40,062 nucleotides of DNA from Roseibium aggregatum IAM 12614 (GCF_000168975.1 NZ_AAUW01000033.1:1-40062), one strand, 5' to 3'; positions 1-9,013 are shown, counted from the stretch's first letter. Numbers and translations: made by a program. The notes: a model not told the origin generated them from the sequence alone.

Positions 1-1
1 C

Positions 2-1291
2 GTGCGGCGCAGGCTGCCGGGCGATCAGCGGGTGCAGATCCTTGGCCCTATGGAAGCCCGGCTTCAGACCTTCGATTTCGCCATCCTGGGCGGCCTCAAC
101 GAAGGTATCTGGCCACAGCGCACGCGCAACGATCCGTGGCTGAACCGTCCGATGAAGCGCGACATGGGACTTGAACCGCCGGAACGCCGGCTTGGTGCGG
201 CTGCGCATGATTTCGCGCAAGGTATGGGGGCGCGGCGTGTCCTTCTTTCGCGGGCCGCCCGCTCCGATGGTGCGCCCACCGTCGCATCCCGCTGGCTGCA
301 GCGTCTGACGACGCTGGCCGGGCCGGATCTGACGAAACAACTGGAAGCGCAAGGCGCCATTTATTCCGCTCTTGCTGCCCAGCTTGACCGGCCCGAAGGT
401 GCGGTGCGGCCCGCGTCCCGCCCCCAGCCCCGTCCACTTTTGGCAGCGCGCCCGAAGTCGCTCTCGATTACGGAAATCGAGCGCCTGATCCGCGATCCTT
501 ATGCGATCTTCGCCCGTCATGTGCTTGAATTGCAGCCGGTCGATCCGATTGGAGGCGAACCAGGCGCGGCCGACAAGGGCAATCTCATTCATGATGCGCT
601 CGCCGACTTCCTGCTGACCTGGACCGGTCCTTTCGACGACAAGGCCGTGAAGGCCCTGACGGAGATCGGCGAGGAGCTGTTCGAACCCCTTGATGCCTTC
701 CCGGCGATCCGGGCGCTCTGGTGGCCGCGCTTTCAGAAGATTGCAGCCGGCTTCGTTGCCTATGAAGCAAGACGGTCGCAACACGTCAGTCAGCGGTTCC
801 TGGAAATCGGCGGTGGCGTGGAGATGAAGCTGCCCGGCTTCGATTTCCGCCTGCGTGGCCGGGCTGACCGCATCGACCTTCTGAGCGGCGGCGGGCTTTC
901 GGTGGTCGATTACAAGACAGGGCAGGTGCCCTCGCAAAAGCAGGTCGACGCGCTGCTGTCTCCGCAGTTGCCTCTTGAGGCGGCGATGATCCGTCGGTTC
1001 GGCTTCAAGGATGTGCCGGCTGATGCCCCGATTTCCGAGCTTTTGTATCTGCAGCTGAAGGGCGGTAGCGAACCGGTGATCGAAGCGCCGCGGAACCCGA
1101 AGGAAACGCCGCTGGAAGATCTGGTGGAAGATGCCTGGAAACGCCTGGAACAGTTGATCGCCCACTATGTCAGGGAAGACACCGGCTACCTCTCCCGCGC
1201 CCGCGTGATGCGCGAACGACAGATGGGCGGTGACTATGATCATCTCGCCAGAACCCAGGAATGGGCGCTTGGATCGGAGGAGGCGTCGTGA
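2..1291 (+). CDS. addB: AddB C-terminal part (double-strand break repair nuclease subunit)
   Basis: This is the last ~429 codons of AddB; the gene begins before the window. AddB is the partner of the AddA helicase-nuclease in the AddAB complex that resects double-strand ends before RecA loading, the alphaproteobacterial counterpart of RecBCD. The C-terminal PD-(D/E)XK nuclease is visible around residues 285-305 of the visible part, with a beta strand ending in VVDYKTG after an upstream GRADRID segment. The stop codon overlaps the GTG start of addA, so the two are translationally coupled. The call rests on the nuclease motif, the length and the neighbour. Confidence 0.93.
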   Translation: MRRRLPGDQRVQILGPMEARLQTFDFAILGGLNEGIWPQRTRNDPWLNRPMKRDMGLEPPERRLGAAAHDFAQGMGARRVLLSRAARSDGAPTVASRWLQRLTTLAGPDLTKQLEAQGAIYSALAAQLDRPEGAVRPASRPQPRPLLAARPKSLSITEIERLIRDPYAIFARHVLELQPVDPIGGEPGAADKGNLIHDALADFLLTWTGPFDDKAVKALTEIGEELFEPLDAFPAIRALWWPRFQKIAAGFVAYEARRSQHVSQRFLEIGGGVEMKLPGFDFRLRGRADRIDLLSGGGLSVVDYKTGQVPSQKQVDALLSPQLPLEAAMIRRFGFKDVPADAPISELLYLQLKGGSEPVIEAPRNPKETPLEDLVEDAWKRLEQLIAHYVREDTGYLSRARVMRERQMGGDYDHLARTQEWALGSEEAS

Positions 1292-4200
1292 GCTTTCAGA
1301 TCCCTGAAGTCACCAGACAGCGGCAGGACCTTGCCTCCCGCCCGCGGGCCTCCGCCTGGGTGAGCGCCAATGCCGGATCGGGCAAGACCTTCGTTCTGTC
1401 CCGCCGGGTAGTGCGGCTGCTTCTGGATGGCACCGATCCTTCCCGCATTCTGGCGCTGACCTTCACCAAGGCCGCCGCAGCTGAAATGGCGACCCGTGTT
1501 TTCAAGATCCTGGGTGAATGGGTCACCAAGGATGATGAAGCACTCGCGGCCGAATTGCAGGACATCGAAGGCCGCAAGCCCGATGCCGCGCGCCTTGCCA
1601 TGGCGCGCCGCCTGTTTGCCCGTGCGCTGGAAACGCCGGGCGGACTGAAGATCCAGACCATCCACGGTTTCTGCGAATCCCTGCTGCACCAGTTTCCGCT
1701 GGAAGCGAATGTCGCCGGCCATTTTGCCGTGCTCGATGACCGCGTGGCGGCCGAACTCATGGCAGCTTCGCGCGCCACCGTGCTGCATGTCGCCGAGACC
1801 GAGCCGGAAAGCGCTTTCGGCAGGGCGCTGGCATCCGTCATCGATCTGATGAGCGATGGCGGTGCGCAGAAGGCGCTGGACGAATTGATCCAGAGCCGCG
1901 ACGCCTTCCGCCGCTGGACGGTCGATGCCGTCGATCTGGAAACCGCGCTTGCGGAATTGGCCGAACTTCTGGAAACGGACCCGGCCCTGCGGCTGGCGGA
2001 CTTCGACGAACAGTTCCGGACCGCTTGCCCGCTCGATCTGAACACCTGTCTTGCCTATGCCGAGGCTCTGCGCACCGGCACCAAGACCGATCAGGCCCGT
2101 GCGGACGATCTCGTTGCTGCCGCAAGGTTCACGGGCAGTGCTGCCGCATTCCGCGAGGCCTGGCAGGCAATCTTTCTGACGGCCAAGCTTGAACCCCGCA
2201 AGTCGCTTGCCACCAAGAAGGTCGCCGAGGCGTTCCCTGAGATGCTTGAAGCGCTTGAGGCTGAACAGCAGCGCCTTCTGGCCTTGCTGGACCAGCGCCG
2301 CAAGGTCGCGACCTATGAGGGGACATCCTCGCTGCTGCGGCTCGCCGATGCGGTGATCGGCCATTACGAACGTGCGAAGACCGCCCGTGGCTATCTCGAT
2401 TTCGAGGATCTGGTGGTCAAGACGGCAACGCTGTTGCAGAAGTCGGACGCCGCGCTCTGGGTGCAATACAAGCTCGATCAGGGGCTCGACCATATCCTTG
2501 TTGACGAGGCCCAGGACACCAGCCCGCGCCAATGGGAAGTGGTGACCTCGCTCGCCTCTGAATTTTTCGCCGGGACCGGAGCAAGGGACCGGGTGCGCAC
2601 GCTGTTTGCGGTGGGTGACGAAAAACAGTCGATCTACTCGTTCCAGGGGGCTGTTCCGGCCTACTTCGACGCCATGCGCCGGGCCTTTTCCGGCAAGGCC
2701 GAGGCTGCGGAGCTGGAGTTCCACTCCGTCAATCTGCAGCTCTCCTTCCGCTCCACGCCGGATGTGCTGGGAGCGGTCGACAAGGTGTTTCACGACGAAA
2801 GCGCCCACAAGGGCCTGTCGCAGGACGTGAAGGCACCGGTTCACGAAGCCATCCGCCGCGACCCGGGGATTGTCGATCTGTGGCCTCTGGAAGCCGAAGC
2901 CGAGATCGAGGAACCGGACGACTGGCGCCAGCCGATCGATCATGTCGGCTCGGGCAGCCCGATGCTGAAGGTGGCAAGGCGCATCGCAGCGGAGATCGCC
3001 CAGTGGATGCGCGACGGCACGGCCGATCCCGGCGACGTGATGATCCTCGTGCGCAAGCGCGGACCTTTTGTCGAAGCGCTCAACCGCGAACTGAAGGAGC
3101 TGGACATTCCGGCTGCCGGTAGCGACCGCCTTGTGCTGACGGACCATATCGCTGTTCAGGATCTCGCCGCCCTCGGCCGGTTTCTGCTGCTGCCGGAAGA
3201 CGACCTGTCGCTTGCCTGCGTGTTGAAGAGCCCGCTGTTCGACCTGACGGACGACGACCTTCTGGAGGTTGCCCGGGAAACGCCGGAAAAGGTGCGGCCC
3301 GGAACGCTGTGGCAGATGCTGGTGAAGCGGTCCGACACGTCTGACAAGTGGAAGGCCGTGCGCGCAAAGCTGGAAGACTGGCGCGCGCGCGCCGACTTCG
3401 TGCCGCCTTACGAATTCTATGCCCGTCTTCTGGGGGCCGATGGTGGCCGCAAGGCCTTTCGCGCCCGCCTCGGGGTGGAAGTCGATGATGTTCTGGACGA
3501 GTTCCTGGCGCTGACCATCGCCTATGAGCAATCCGGAACGCCGGGCCTGGAAGGCTTTCTCGCCTGGATGGCGGCGGCACCGACCGAGATCAAGCGCGAG
3601 CTGACCAATACCAAGGGCATGGTCCGCATCATGACCGTGCATGGCTCCAAGGGGCTGGAAGCGCGCATCGTCATCCTGGTCGATCCGGGCGCGGCACCCG
3701 TCAGCGCCATCCACGATCCGGCTTTCCTGCCGCGCAGGCGCCTGGAAAACGATCTGCTGCCACCAGCTCTGGTGTGGCTGCCGCCCAAGGCAGACCGGAC
3801 GCCCTGGCACGATGCCGCTGTGGAAGCCTTGCGGGATGCACAGGAGGAGGAATACCGGCGCCTGCTCTATGTCGCCCTGACCCGTGCCGAGGACCGGCTG
3901 ATCGTCTGCGGCTGGGAACCGAAACGCGGTGCCCACGAGAACTGCTGGTATTCCATGGTTTCGCGGGCGTTGAAGCCCGAGGCACGTGAATTGACCGCTA
4001 GCGACGGGGCCGTTTCGGCCTGGCGCTGGCAGAAGGAAGGAACCGCTGCCGGGCCGGAGGCAGGTGGTGCCGCGCATGTGTCTGCAGAGCCGGGCAGCGA
4101 AGAACCGCCGTTGCCGGACTGGCTCTCCACCCCTGTTCGACCACTTCCCAAGAAGAAGCGCCTTCAGCCTTCAAGGGCATTCGAGGCGATGGAGGAGAAG

Positions 4201-4797
4201 GAGGGCATTGATCCGGTGCCCGCGGTCTCCCGACTTCAGGCCGGCAGGGACCTTGCCTCCTGGCCGCTTGAGCGCGGCCGTTTGATCCACCGGCTTCTGG
4301 AGCTGTTGCCGGACATTGCCGAAGGCGAGCGCCTGGCAGCATCGGAGGCCTATCTCAGACAGGCCCTCAAACCGGAATTCGCCGACCGAAGTTCCCATCT
4401 TTTGCGGGAGGTAGCGGCGATTCTGGATATGCCGGAATTTGAGACCCTGTTTTGCGGTCATGCCCGCGCCGAAGTTCCGCTGGTCGGGACGATTCGGGCA
4501 AGTGATGGGACGGAAGTCGAGATATCCGGCCAGATCGACCGGCTGGTGGTTGAGGATAACCGGGTGGTGATTGTGGATTACAAGACCAATTTCCATCCGC
4601 CGGCGTCAGTTGCCGAAATCCCGCTCGAGTACCGCGCACAGCTTTGTGTTTACAGGGAAATGCTGAAGCAGATTTATCCGGGCAGGGAGATTTCCGCCCA
4701 GCTTCTGTGGACGGCCGTGCCGAGCCTGATGGAAATCCCTGAAAAGGTACTGGAAGAAACCTTCGCCGGACTGCGTCCTGACGGCACATCGGCTTGA
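1288..4797 (+). CDS. addA: AddA helicase-nuclease subunit
   Basis: UvrD-type ATP-dependent helicase fused to a C-terminal nuclease, 1169 residues, the usual AddA length. Walker A (AGSGKT) lies at residues 29-34, the DEAQD Walker B motif follows near residue 410, and VGDEKQSIYSFQGA marks helicase motif III. A second helicase block contains VHGSKGLEA, and the C-terminal nuclease has QIDRLVVEDNRVVIVDYKT. I chose GTG at 1288 because a GGAGGAGG Shine-Dalgarno lies about 6 bases upstream and the GTGA overlaps the addB stop; an in-frame ATG at 1261 would remove that spacing. It works with addB in recombinational repair. Confidence 0.95.
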   Translation: MSFQIPEVTRQRQDLASRPRASAWVSANAGSGKTFVLSRRVVRLLLDGTDPSRILALTFTKAAAAEMATRVFKILGEWVTKDDEALAAELQDIEGRKPDAARLAMARRLFARALETPGGLKIQTIHGFCESLLHQFPLEANVAGHFAVLDDRVAAELMAASRATVLHVAETEPESAFGRALASVIDLMSDGGAQKALDELIQSRDAFRRWTVDAVDLETALAELAELLETDPALRLADFDEQFRTACPLDLNTCLAYAEALRTGTKTDQARADDLVAAARFTGSAAAFREAWQAIFLTAKLEPRKSLATKKVAEAFPEMLEALEAEQQRLLALLDQRRKVATYEGTSSLLRLADAVIGHYERAKTARGYLDFEDLVVKTATLLQKSDAALWVQYKLDQGLDHILVDEAQDTSPRQWEVVTSLASEFFAGTGARDRVRTLFAVGDEKQSIYSFQGAVPAYFDAMRRAFSGKAEAAELEFHSVNLQLSFRSTPDVLGAVDKVFHDESAHKGLSQDVKAPVHEAIRRDPGIVDLWPLEAEAEIEEPDDWRQPIDHVGSGSPMLKVARRIAAEIAQWMRDGTADPGDVMILVRKRGPFVEALNRELKELDIPAAGSDRLVLTDHIAVQDLAALGRFLLLPEDDLSLACVLKSPLFDLTDDDLLEVARETPEKVRPGTLWQMLVKRSDTSDKWKAVRAKLEDWRARADFVPPYEFYARLLGADGGRKAFRARLGVEVDDVLDEFLALTIAYEQSGTPGLEGFLAWMAAAPTEIKRELTNTKGMVRIMTVHGSKGLEARIVILVDPGAAPVSAIHDPAFLPRRRLENDLLPPALVWLPPKADRTPWHDAAVEALRDAQEEEYRRLLYVALTRAEDRLIVCGWEPKRGAHENCWYSMVSRALKPEARELTASDGAVSAWRWQKEGTAAGPEAGGAAHVSAEPGSEEPPLPDWLSTPVRPLPKKKRLQPSRAFEAMEEKEGIDPVPAVSRLQAGRDLASWPLERGRLIHRLLELLPDIAEGERLAASEAYLRQALKPEFADRSSHLLREVAAILDMPEFETLFCGHARAEVPLVGTIRASDGTEVEISGQIDRLVVEDNRVVIVDYKTNFHPPASVAEIPLEYRAQLCVYREMLKQIYPGREISAQLLWTAVPSLMEIPEKVLEETFAGLRPDGTSA

Positions 4798-4882
4798 CGG
4801 CAGGCCCTCGGCTTCCTACGTTCTTGCCAACTGTCGCGCTTACATCGGGTAGGCGCGCTCCTGAGACCTACGAGATCTAGTT

Positions 4883-5203
4883 ATGGCTACCACACAAGTT
4901 ACCGACTCTTCGTTTGAAGCCGAAGTTCTGAAATCCGACGGCCCGGTCGTGGTCGATTTCTGGGCCGAATGGTGCGGTCCGTGTAAGATGATCGCTCCGG
5001 CGCTTGAGGAAATCTCCGAGGAGATGAGCGGCCAGGTGAAGATCACCAAGCTCAACATCGACGAGAACCAGGACATGGCCATGAAGTATGGTGTCCGGTC
5101 CATCCCGATGCTGATTCTGTTCAAGGATGGCGAGCCGATGGCAACCCAGATCGGTGCTGCGCCGAAGGGCAAGCTCTCCGATTGGATCAAGAGCGCCCTT
5201 TAA
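4883..5203 (+). CDS. trxA: Thioredoxin
   Basis: A 106-residue cytosolic thioredoxin with the active site WCGPCK at residues 30-35 and the cis-proline at P75 (SIPML). It reduces disulfides in target proteins such as ribonucleotide reductase and is itself reduced by thioredoxin reductase. Length and the central DFWAEWCGPC strand-helix are standard, with no signal peptide. It lies 85 bases after addA on the same strand; trxA next to addA is a recurrent alphaproteobacterial arrangement. The Shine-Dalgarno before the ATG is weak. Confidence 0.97.
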   Translation: MATTQVTDSSFEAEVLKSDGPVVVDFWAEWCGPCKMIAPALEEISEEMSGQVKITKLNIDENQDMAMKYGVRSIPMLILFKDGEPMATQIGAAPKGKLSDWIKSAL

Positions 5204-5247
5204 TCGCGACAAGAGTCTGCGGCTGACCGGCTGCGGTTCATACGAGC

Positions 5248-5284
5248 GCATCCGGCGGGTAAGCGAAAGCCTATCCGCCGATGC
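5248..5284 (+). terminator. Imperfect hairpin after trxA
   Basis: GCATCCGGCGG pairs imperfectly with CCGCCGATGC around a GAAA loop, 45 bases after the trxA stop. The following T stretch is short (TCTTTG), so this is a weak terminator at best. Confidence 0.4.
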
Positions 5285-5286
5285 TC

Positions 5287-5315
5287 TTTGAAAAAACCGC
5301 AACCGGTCGTATAAG
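5287..5315 (+). promoter_or_regulatory. Candidate grpE promoter
   Basis: TTTGAA and TATAAG are separated by 17 bases, ending 33 bases before the grpE start. The upstream CTTTGAAA also resembles a heat-shock sigma-32 -35 box, which would suit grpE, but the -10 does not clearly fit that class. No CIRCE inverted repeat is visible here. Confidence 0.4.
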
Positions 5316-5348
5316 CACCCGCAAACAGTCTGAGCAAACGGATCATTC

Positions 5349-5972
5349 ATGAGCGACGAAAACAAAAACCCGGAAGAGCAGCCGGCAGAAGCAACGCCGG
5401 AAACTGCAGCAGCGGAACAGCCGGAAGCTGTCGAGGCGGCCGGTGTCGATCCGATCGAAGTTCTGAAAGCCGAAAACGCGGATCTGAAAGATCGCGCGCT
5501 TCGTGTCATGGCGGAAATGGAAAACCTGCGCCGCCGCACGGAAAAGGAAGTCAAGGACGCCCGGCAATACGCAGTGTCCGGCTTTGCCCGCGACATGCTG
5601 ACGGTTTCCGACAACCTGCGCCGCGCGCTTGAGGCGTTGCCGGAAGACGACCGCAAGAACGCCGATGCGGGTGTTGCTTCGCTGATCGAAGGTGTTGAGA
5701 TGATTGAACGCGATCTGCTCAACCAGCTTGAAAAGAACGGCGTCAAGAAGCTGGACCCGGAAGGCCAGAAGTTCGATCCGAACTTCCACCAGGCGATGTT
5801 CGAGGTGCCGAACACCGAAGTGCCGAACAACACGGTCGTGCAGGTGATGCAGGCCGGCTACGTCATTGGCGACCGCGTTCTGCGTCCGGCCATGGTCGGC
5901 GTTTCAAAGGGCGGTCCGAAGGATGTCGCCGCAACGGCGGAAGCCGGGCAGACGGTCGACAAGAACGCCTGA
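5349..5972 (+). CDS. grpE: GrpE, nucleotide exchange factor of DnaK
   Basis: A 207-residue cytosolic co-chaperone that releases ADP from DnaK. The N-terminal 35 residues are acidic and low-complexity (E/A/P rich), followed by the long coiled-coil helix (residues ~38-85, with ENLRRRTEKE) and the C-terminal beta domain containing NFHQAMFEV and the GYxxGDRVLRPAMVGVSK signature. Many alphaproteobacteria pair grpE with hrcA; no hrcA is seen next to it here and it appears to be a single-gene unit between two terminator-like hairpins. Confidence 0.96.
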   Translation: MSDENKNPEEQPAEATPETAAAEQPEAVEAAGVDPIEVLKAENADLKDRALRVMAEMENLRRRTEKEVKDARQYAVSGFARDMLTVSDNLRRALEALPEDDRKNADAGVASLIEGVEMIERDLLNQLEKNGVKKLDPEGQKFDPNFHQAMFEVPNTEVPNNTVVQVMQAGYVIGDRVLRPAMVGVSKGGPKDVAATAEAGQTVDKNA

Positions 5973-5995
5973 GGTCAACCGGCCTTGTAGCTTTG

Positions 5996-6035
5996 AAAGG
6001 GCTGCTTCCGTATTGGGCGGAGCAGCCCTTTTTCT
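5996..6035 (+). terminator. Rho-independent terminator of grpE
   Basis: Perfect 11-bp stem AAAGGGCTGCT / AGCAGCCCTTT (5996-6006 with 6021-6031) followed by a T-rich tract (TTTTTCTTT). It starts 24 bases after the grpE stop. Confidence 0.88.
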
Positions 6036-6210
6036 TTGGACACGACAGATCAAACGTCTTTCAAAACCGACCAGGTCTGAATGCCTGAATGTCTTCAGCG
6101 AGACAGGGTGGTCTTCAGAGGCAAGCCGGTCACCGGTGCGATAGCCCACGGGATGACAAAGACCCGGACCTCAGGTAATGCCTTCATCAAGAACGCGAGG
6201 CCTGGGGGAC

Positions 6211-6834
6211 GGAATGCTGCTGCAAATGCTGGATTATCTCGGAGTGGCGGTCTTTGCCATTACCGGCGGTATCGTCGCCTCGCGCAAGCAACTGGATATC
6301 GTTGCCTTGCTGTTCTTCGCCACACTGACGGGCATCGGCGGCGGAACGCTGCGGGACCTTTTGCTGGGTGTGCCGGTTTTCTGGGTGGAGAACGAATGGT
6401 ATTTGTTGGTGTGCTTCGTCGTCAGCGCGCTGGTCTGGTATTTCGCCGAGTGGATCGAAAAGCTCTCCAAGCCTTTGAGGTGGGCCGATGCCGTCGGCAT
6501 CGCGGCCTATTCGGTCATGGGGGCGGCCAAGGCGCTGACGGTGGGAGACACGATCCTTGTGGCAATCCTCATGGGTGTCTCGACAGCAACCTTCGGCGGC
6601 ATCCTGCGGGATACCATTGCCGGTGAACCCTCTTCCATCGTGAAGCCGGAGATCTACGTCGGTGCGGCCTTTGCTGGCGCGGGCGGGTTCGTGGTGCTGG
6701 TGCAACTGGGCGCACCGCAACTTCTTGCCGCGATCCTTGCCGCAAGCTGTGCGCTGATCCTGCGCGGAGGCGCGATCCAGCGTGGCTGGACCTTGCCCGG
6801 ACATCGCTCGGGAACGGGCTCGGCTGACGGGTAA
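6211..6834 (+). CDS. UPF0126 / TRIC-type inner membrane protein
   Basis: About 207 residues with roughly seven hydrophobic segments. Two repeated units carry the glycine-rich family signature GIGGGTLRDLLLG (first half) and TFGGILRDTIAG (second half), as in the YicG/UPF0126 family related to trimeric intracellular cation channels. A potassium or other cation channel role is likely from the family, but the ion is not known from sequence. I preferred ATG 6211 (GGGGGA upstream) over ATG 6178; the upstream version adds an unconserved polar extension. Convergent with the minus-strand genes downstream. Confidence 0.85.
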   Translation, partial: GMLLQMLDYLGVAVFAITGGIVASRKQLDIVALLFFATLTGIGGGTLRDLLLGVPVFWVENEWYLLVCFVVSALVWYFAEWIEKLSKPLRWADAVGIAAYSVMGAAKALTVGDTILVAILMGVSTATFGGILRDTIAGEPSSIVKPEIYVGAAFAGAGGFVVLVQLGAPQLLAAILAASCALILRGGAIQRGWTLPGHRSGTGSADG

Positions 6835-6877
6835 GCCGGCCGGCTACCCCGGTGGAGTTGAGTGCCCTGAAACGACA

Positions 6878-6904
6878 AAAGCCGGTCCATGAGGAACCGG
6901 CTTT
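6878..6904 (+). terminator. Terminator after the UPF0126 gene
   Basis: AAAGCCGGT and ACCGGCTTT form a perfect 9-bp stem with a 9-base loop, followed by T-rich sequence. It ends the plus-strand unit and, having an A-run on its left side, could work in both directions. The rest of 6905-7110 holds nothing convincing apart from a small ATCGC-A5-GCGAT hairpin at 7065-7079. Confidence 0.75.
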
Positions 6905-7110
6905 GCGTTTCTCGGTTTTGTTTTGGTACGGTCAAGAGAACATACCAGCCCTTTCCAGCGGGCCGTACCTGCGTGCCGGGGCAAGCCACCAGCATGACTT
7001 CAAGGCCTTTGAGCATGTCGCATTTTTGCGGAAACGTTTTTCACCGTCTGAAATCAGGGATTTCATCGCAAAAAGCGATAAAAGATATTTCCCGTTAAAC
7101 GCGACACGCC

Positions 7111-7203
7111 TTAATAGACAAGCCCTGAGCAGGCTGACACATAGTAGATCAGCCCAAGTGCGATTGCCGGAAGGCTCGCCGAATAGGCAAGCGTCGTCAG
7201 CAT
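7111..7203 (-). CDS. Putative 30-residue membrane miniprotein
   Basis: A 31-codon frame from ATG to TAA. An ideal Shine-Dalgarno (AAGGAG) sits 6 bases upstream of the ATG. The product begins MLTTLAYSASLPAIALGLIY and ends YVSACSGLVY, one hydrophobic helix without charged residues, so it would insert in the inner membrane. It is 141 bases downstream of the ornithine-cyclodeaminase-like gene on the same strand. I do not recognise the family; small subunits of membrane complexes often look like this. Two short hairpins lie just upstream (GCCCA/TGGGC around 7250 and GTGGC/GCCAC around 7325). Confidence 0.55.
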   Translation of the reverse strand: MLTTLAYSASLPAIALGLIYYVSACSGLVY

Positions 7204-7344
7204 GTTAAGCTCCTTCAAATTTAAAATTCGGAAGCGACCTCATAGGGGGTGGCCCACTGTCTGGGCAACCCTCATGGGCACACTCTTTGGTGGTTTCCCA
7301 CTGCTGATCGTGGATATGGTGGCTAAGGCCACAACTTCCAGTGA

Positions 7345-8253
7345 TTACGTTCTCAAAAAAACGTGTGCGGCCAGGGCATAGTCGGCAAGGCCTGTGCGCC
7401 GAGCGGGCAAAAACAGTGTGCGCTGGCCATAGTAACGCCGGCCGGCCTTGCTGCCCTGCGTGAGGTCCTTCAGATCGGCAGCCCATTCCAGATCCGATCG
7501 TGGCGGTTCGCTCAGGTCAGTGGTGAACAGCCGGGCTTCCTGCAACAGTTCCGTCGGCAATTGCGCTGCGGGGTCGAGCACATCGATATGACAGCCGGCG
7601 GGAGGGTCCAGATAGGTGAGGGCGTGGTAAGTGCCCGTATCCTTTTCCGGGCCGGCGATGCAGATCATGTCCGCGCCTTCCTGCGCGGCGTAGATTTCAC
7701 TGGTGACGCCGACATTCACCCCCTTCAGGGCGGGCAGGGAAGCCACTCGCTTCTGGATCTCCGGAGAGACGCCTGCCAGGAGGATCGACGTCAGATTACG
7801 GACGGCGGCGTAGCCGCTCAGCAGCCGGGGCAGCCTCGGGTCGTCGCCAATAACCAGCAGCCGGGAGGTGTCTTCCCGGGAGAGGTAGCTTGCACCCAGG
7901 GCATGTAGGCCGGAGGTTCGCCAGACGGTGAGGCGCATTCCGTCCAGAAGGGCGATCGGTTGTCCGCCGGAGCCCGAAAACAGCAGATAGAGACTGGAAG
8001 AAAGCCCGGCTTGTTCTGGAAGATCCAGTGCCAGAGAGCAGCCGATGTAACCGCGCTTGACGTCGCCCTGTGCGGCGAAGTCGGTCCAGGCCGGTTGGAC
8101 GGTGAGCGCGCCTTGCTGCTGGTTCAGCCGGTCAATAGGCAGGGGGGAGGCCTGAGGTGCGACGGTGCTGGAGCGATAGGCCCGGCGCAGCGTTTCAAGG
8201 ACGGCCCTGTCTTCCAGGCAGGCATCGATCTCGTCGCTGGAGATAATACGCAT
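7345..8253 (-). CDS. Ornithine cyclodeaminase / mu-crystallin family protein, degenerate NAD motif
   Basis: 302 residues with the overall layout of the ornithine cyclodeaminase/mu-crystallin family: an N-terminal substrate domain with a GYIG core, a central segment WRTSGLHALGASYLSRED that matches the family's RTAA...A..LAR block, then a Rossmann-like region. The usual glycine-rich dinucleotide loop (IGAGxQA) is replaced by VIGDDPRLPRL, so NAD(P) binding may be altered and no substrate can be assigned. It starts 15 bases after the LapA-domain gene and is probably the last long gene of the sppA-ihfB-lapA transcript. Confidence 0.7.
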   Translation of the reverse strand: MRIISSDEIDACLEDRAVLETLRRAYRSSTVAPQASPLPIDRLNQQQGALTVQPAWTDFAAQGDVKRGYIGCSLALDLPEQAGLSSSLYLLFSGSGGQPIALLDGMRLTVWRTSGLHALGASYLSREDTSRLLVIGDDPRLPRLLSGYAAVRNLTSILLAGVSPEIQKRVASLPALKGVNVGVTSEIYAAQEGADMICIAGPEKDTGTYHALTYLDPPAGCHIDVLDPAAQLPTELLQEARLFTTDLSEPPRSDLEWAADLKDLTQGSKAGRRYYGQRTLFLPARRTGLADYALAAHVFLRT

Positions 8254-8268
8254 GAGAGTGTCGGCCGG

Positions 8269-8634
8269 TCAGGCGGCGTTGCGGTTGCCCGGTCCTGCCA
8301 GCCCTTTGATGCCGGTTGCCGGCTGGGTTACGGTGTTCATTTCCCGCAGCTGGTCGGCTTCCTTGTGCCACTTAGCGGCCTCACGCCGCTTTACGCGGGC
8401 TTCCTTGCGCCAGCGGCCCTGTTTCGCCCATGCGCCAAGTCCGCCGATGATGATGCCGACACCCAGACTTGCGAAGATGATCCAGAACAGCGGAATGTCC
8501 GTGATCGTCAGGCGCGGATCCTGCGGGTCGAGGGGATTGAGCGACAGGGAAACCGTGTGGCGGTTTGCCACGGACAATGGGATCAGGACCACCGCGATTG
8601 CGAACAAGATCACGTTCTTGAGGAAACGGGTCAC
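8269..8634 (-). CDS. LapA-domain (DUF1049) inner membrane protein
   Basis: 121 residues: two transmembrane helices (about 5-24 and 47-69) separated by a short periplasmic stretch, then a basic cytoplasmic coiled-coil tail (RWRKEARVKRREAAKWHKEA). This is the layout of the LapA/YciS family; in enterobacteria LapA acts with LapB in controlling lipopolysaccharide assembly. A LapA-domain gene directly after ihfB is common in proteobacteria, which supports the call. The role here is inferred. Confidence 0.85.
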   Translation of the reverse strand: MTRFLKNVILFAIAVVLIPLSVANRHTVSLSLNPLDPQDPRLTITDIPLFWIIFASLGVGIIIGGLGAWAKQGRWRKEARVKRREAAKWHKEADQLREMNTVTQPATGIKGLAGPGNRNAA

Positions 8635-8698
8635 TGGGTTCTCCCGGTTTTGGCCAGATCAGACGTCGATATTAAATGGCGTGTCGTGGCGAGCGCAA

Positions 8699-8998
8699 TC
8701 AGTCGTCGCCGTGGTCCACACCATCGTTCAACCGTATACGCATTTCCTTGCCGGTTTTGAAGAAGGGTACGAATTTTTCATCCACTTCCACCTTCTGGCC
8801 GGTGCGCGGATTGCGGCCGACGCGGGCGGGGCGGTTCTTGACGGAAAACGCGCCGAAGCCGCGCAATTCAACGCGGTCGCCACGCATGAGCGCTTCGGTG
8901 ACCTCATCCAAGATGGCGTTGACGATGTTCTCAACGTCCCGCTGATAGAGATGCGGATTTTGTTCGGCGATATGCTGAACCAGCTCAGATTTGATCAT
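8699..8998 (-). CDS. ihfB: Integration host factor beta subunit
   Basis: 99 residues of the HU/IHF family. The DNA-bending arm signature GRNPRTGQKVEV and the preceding ELRGFGAFSVKNRPAR are clear, and MIKSELVQHIAEQNPHLYQRD fits IHF-beta rather than HU. It pairs with IhfA (encoded elsewhere) to bend DNA in recombination, replication and promoter control. It begins 15 bases after the sppA stop, in one unit with sppA and lapA. Confidence 0.95.
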   Translation of the reverse strand: MIKSELVQHIAEQNPHLYQRDVENIVNAILDEVTEALMRGDRVELRGFGAFSVKNRPARVGRNPRTGQKVEVDEKFVPFFKTGKEMRIRLNDGVDHGDD

Positions 8999-9013
8999 GA
9001 AGTGCCCCCTCGT

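Noticed and set aside
1240..4077. Very long open frame antisense to addA (945 codons), with similar ones opposite mobA (21536-23170) and rpsA (26883-28868)
   Set aside because: High GC at third codon positions opens antisense frames; they lack ribosome sites and family motifs, and the sense genes are certain.
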